7,278 nucleotides of DNA from an uncultured Holophagaceae bacterium (GTDB taxonomy: Bacteria; Acidobacteriota; Holophagae; Holophagales; Holophagaceae), in the NCBI GenBank assembly GCA_903876615.1, contig CAIRAS010000540.1:1-7278 (forward strand), written 5' to 3'. The notes under the pieces are model-generated. The model saw only the letters and a program-made list of their open reading frames with translations. It was not told the DNA's origin and searched no databases. Positions 5,458 to 7,278 of this stretch are shown here, in pieces (position 1 is the first letter of the stretch; every line of letters starts with the position of its first letter). The translations under genes were made by a program, and so were the position numbers.

Positions 5458-7278
5458 CTAGAAGTTGGCGCTGGGAGGTGCGGGCTCGTCGGCGGCACCG
5501 GCGTTGGCCAGGGGCACCCGCACGAGGTAGACGGCGATCCCGGCGAGGATCAGCAGGCTGATCCAGAAAGCGCCCGGGGTGTTGGTGACGCCGGACTTGT
5601 CGACGCCCCAGATGAACCGGGTGAGCTGGTACTTCACCTCGAAGAAGGCGAAGGCGGCAAACAGCAGGCCCACCAGCGCCTCGCCCGCGATGAGGCCCGC
5701 GGCCAGCAGCACGCCGTTGTTCTCGGCGCGCACCTTCTGGGCCTCGTTGAGGCCGCGCTTGGCACCGGCCATCTCGACGACGCCCTTGATCAGGCCGCCC
5801 AGGAAGATGGCGAAGGTCGTCTCCAGGGGCAGATACATGCCCACGGACACCAGCATGGGACTCTTCACCTGCATGAGGATGAAGGCGAGGCCCATCATCA
5901 TGCCGACGATGATCAGCGGCCAGGCCATCTTGCCTTCCACGATGCCGCGGCTGAGCAGGGCCATGAGGCCCGCCTGGGGTGCGGCCAGCTGCTTGGAGCC
6001 GAAGCCCGCATCCAGAGAAAGAACAGCCTTCTTCTGGTCGGCGGGCAGCTGCTTCACCTGGTCCAGGGTGTAGGTCTGGCCATCGGGGGCCGTGACGACC
6101 TGCACCTGCTGGGCCGTGAGCTCCGCGATGCGCTTGGTGCCCTGGGCGGAGATGTCGCCCTCATGGAGCACCATCAGGGGAATGAACAGCACGGCAGCGG
6201 CCAGGGCCACACCGAGCAGGTCACCCATCTCCATGCGCCAGGGAGTGCCACCCAGGATGTGACCAGCCTTGAGGTCCTGCAGCATCTCGCCCGCAACCGC
6301 GGCGCTCACGCAGACCACGGCGGCCACGCCCAGCACAGCGGCGACGCCCTCTCGGCCCTTGACGCCGAGGACCACCATCACGAGGGCGGTGATCACCAGG
6401 GCCGTCAGGGTCAGGCCGGAAATGGGGTTGTTGCTCGAGCCCATGATGCCGACGAGGTAGCCGCTGATGGCCGAGAAGAAGAAGCCCAGGATCACGACCA
6501 CCAGGGCCGCCACGAGGGAGACCAGGGGGCTCACCTGGAAGATGCGCCAGGTGATGAGGAAGGTCACCAGGGCGGCAAAGCCCAGACCGAACAGGACGTA
6601 GGTGAAGGGCAGGTCCTTGTTGACGCGGTCCACCTCATGCTCACCGGCCGCGGCCTTCTTGACGTCCGAGATGGAGCGGCTGAGGCCCGTGGCGAGGCTC
6701 TTGCGCATCTTGAAGAGGGTGAAGCAGGCGCCCATGAGCATGCCGCCGATGGCGATGGGGCGAACAATGAACTTCCAGACCGACACCGACAGCGCGATCC
6801 AGTCACCTTCAGCGGCACCCTCAGGAAGAACGCCCGGCGCCAGGAAGTAGGTGATGATGGGCACCAGCAGGCCCCAGGCGATGATGCCACCGGAGAAGTT
6901 CAGGGCGCCCAGCTTGGGGCCGATGATGTAGCCCACGCCCATGTAGGCGGGGCTGATGCCGGGAGAGCTCAGCAGCATGCCCCCGCCGACCTTGGCCTTC
7001 CAGCCGTGCACGAGGTTGATCGCCGTGGCCTTGAAGCCGACGAAGCTCTCCCAGGTGGTGGCGAAGAGCTGGACCTGCACCAGGGCCTGGATCACCGCGC
7101 CGAGGCCCATGGCCCCGAACAGGAACTTGGTGCCGCTGCCACCGCGGGCACCGGCCTTGTGGATCTCGGCGGCGGCCACGCTCTCGGGGTAGGGGAGTTC
7201 CGCATCCTCCACCATGACGCGGCGGAGCAGGGCCACGAACATGATGCCCAGCACGCCGCCCGCGAACATGATCAGCGA
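5458..7278 (-). CDS. OPT family oligopeptide/metal-chelate transporter, 5' end outside window
   Basis: OPT proteins are polytopic inner-membrane, cation-coupled importers of oligopeptides or metal chelates. About 606 codons are visible and the frame stays open to the right edge (Ser-Leu-Ile before the Met at 7269-7267), so an N-terminal part, perhaps some tens of residues, is missing. Counting from that Met, motifs include LPYPESVAAAEIHKAG (25-40), the family hallmark NNPISGLTLTA (280-290), AGEMLQDLKAGHILG (326-340), LAAPQAGLMALL (428-439), KSPMLVSVGMYLP (469-481) and NNGVLLAAGLIAGEAL (517-532). Many hydrophobic segments lie between them. The set resembles the prokaryotic OPT subgroup, whose substrates are mostly unknown. 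A hydrophilic insertion at about 371-427 separates two membrane segments. The C-terminus is a short Ala/Pro-rich tail. The gene is followed by two hairpins and a PqqD-like gene on the same strand. Confidence 0.94.
   Translation of the reverse strand, partial: SLIMFAGGVLGIMFVALLRRVMVEDAELPYPESVAAAEIHKAGARGGSGTKFLFGAMGLGAVIQALVQVQLFATTWESFVGFKATAINLVHGWKAKVGGGMLLSSPGISPAYMGVGYIIGPKLGALNFSGGIIAWGLLVPIITYFLAPGVLPEGAAEGDWIALSVSVWKFIVRPIAIGGMLMGACFTLFKMRKSLATGLSRSISDVKKAAAGEHEVDRVNKDLPFTYVLFGLGFAALVTFLITWRIFQVSPLVSLVAALVVVILGFFFSAISGYLVGIMGSSNNPISGLTLTALVITALVMVVLGVKGREGVAAVLGVAAVVCVSAAVAGEMLQDLKAGHILGGTPWRMEMGDLLGVALAAAVLFIPLMVLHEGDISAQGTKRIAELTAQQVQVVTAPDGQTYTLDQVKQLPADQKKAVLSLDAGFGSKQLAAPQAGLMALLSRGIVEGKMAWPLIIVGMMMGLAFILMQVKSPMLVSVGMYLPLETTFAIFLGGLIKGVVEMAGAKRGLNEAQKVRAENNGVLLAAGLIAGEALVGLLFAAFAFFEVKYQLTRFIWGVDKSGVTNTPGAFWISLLILAGIAVYLVRVPLANAGAADEPAPPSANF

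Noticed and set aside
5579..6073. A 164-codon plus-strand open frame inside the OPT gene.
   Set aside because: It is a complementary-strand shadow of conserved OPT membrane segments, rich in Ser/Arg/Pro, with no family resemblance.

Overview
The window is about 7.3 kb of high-GC bacterial DNA, around two thirds G+C by eye in most genes. It covers the downstream end of a division and cell-wall (dcw) cluster and then an unrelated accessory and transport region. The dcw order murB-ftsQ-ftsA-ftsZ on the plus strand, with an FtsQ that carries a POTRA domain, indicates a Gram-negative-type or diderm bacterium. Base composition, the compact murB-ftsQ junction without ddl, the divergent FtsA and FtsZ, and an OPT transporter followed by a PqqD-like gene would fit Acidobacteriota (Geothrix/Holophaga-like) or a deltaproteobacterial relative. 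That placement is an inference from memory and is weak.

Positions 1-4308 (plus strand) hold the cell-division block. murB (11-898) makes the UDP-MurNAc precursor of peptidoglycan. ftsQ (916-1713) is the bitopic membrane scaffold of the divisome. ftsA (1807-3021) is the actin-like membrane tether, and ftsZ (3046-4308) is the tubulin-like GTPase that forms the ring. A 93-bp AT-richer gap before ftsA holds an extended -10 promoter candidate, an imperfect dyad over its -35 region and a strong Shine-Dalgarno, so ftsA-ftsZ probably has its own promoter. FtsA and FtsZ are both clearly recognisable, yet both deviate from consensus inside nucleotide-binding loops: phosphate-2 in FtsA, and T3 and neighbouring loops in FtsZ.

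Positions 4327-4992 (plus strand) hold a gene of visibly lower GC, 18 nt behind ftsZ. It encodes an N-terminal GIY-YIG nuclease domain joined to a C-terminal RAMA/DUF4357-like domain. It looks like a horizontally acquired nuclease, perhaps a modification-dependent restriction or defence protein, and may be read through from the ftsZ transcript. It is the most interesting gene here.

Positions 5020-7278 (minus strand) hold an OPT-family peptide or metal-chelate transporter whose N-terminus runs off the right edge, followed downstream by a small PqqD-like (RRE-fold) gene. Two GC-rich hairpins separate them, and a 13-nt palindrome covers the PqqD ribosome binding site. The PqqD-like and GIY-YIG genes converge with only 27 bp between their stop codons.
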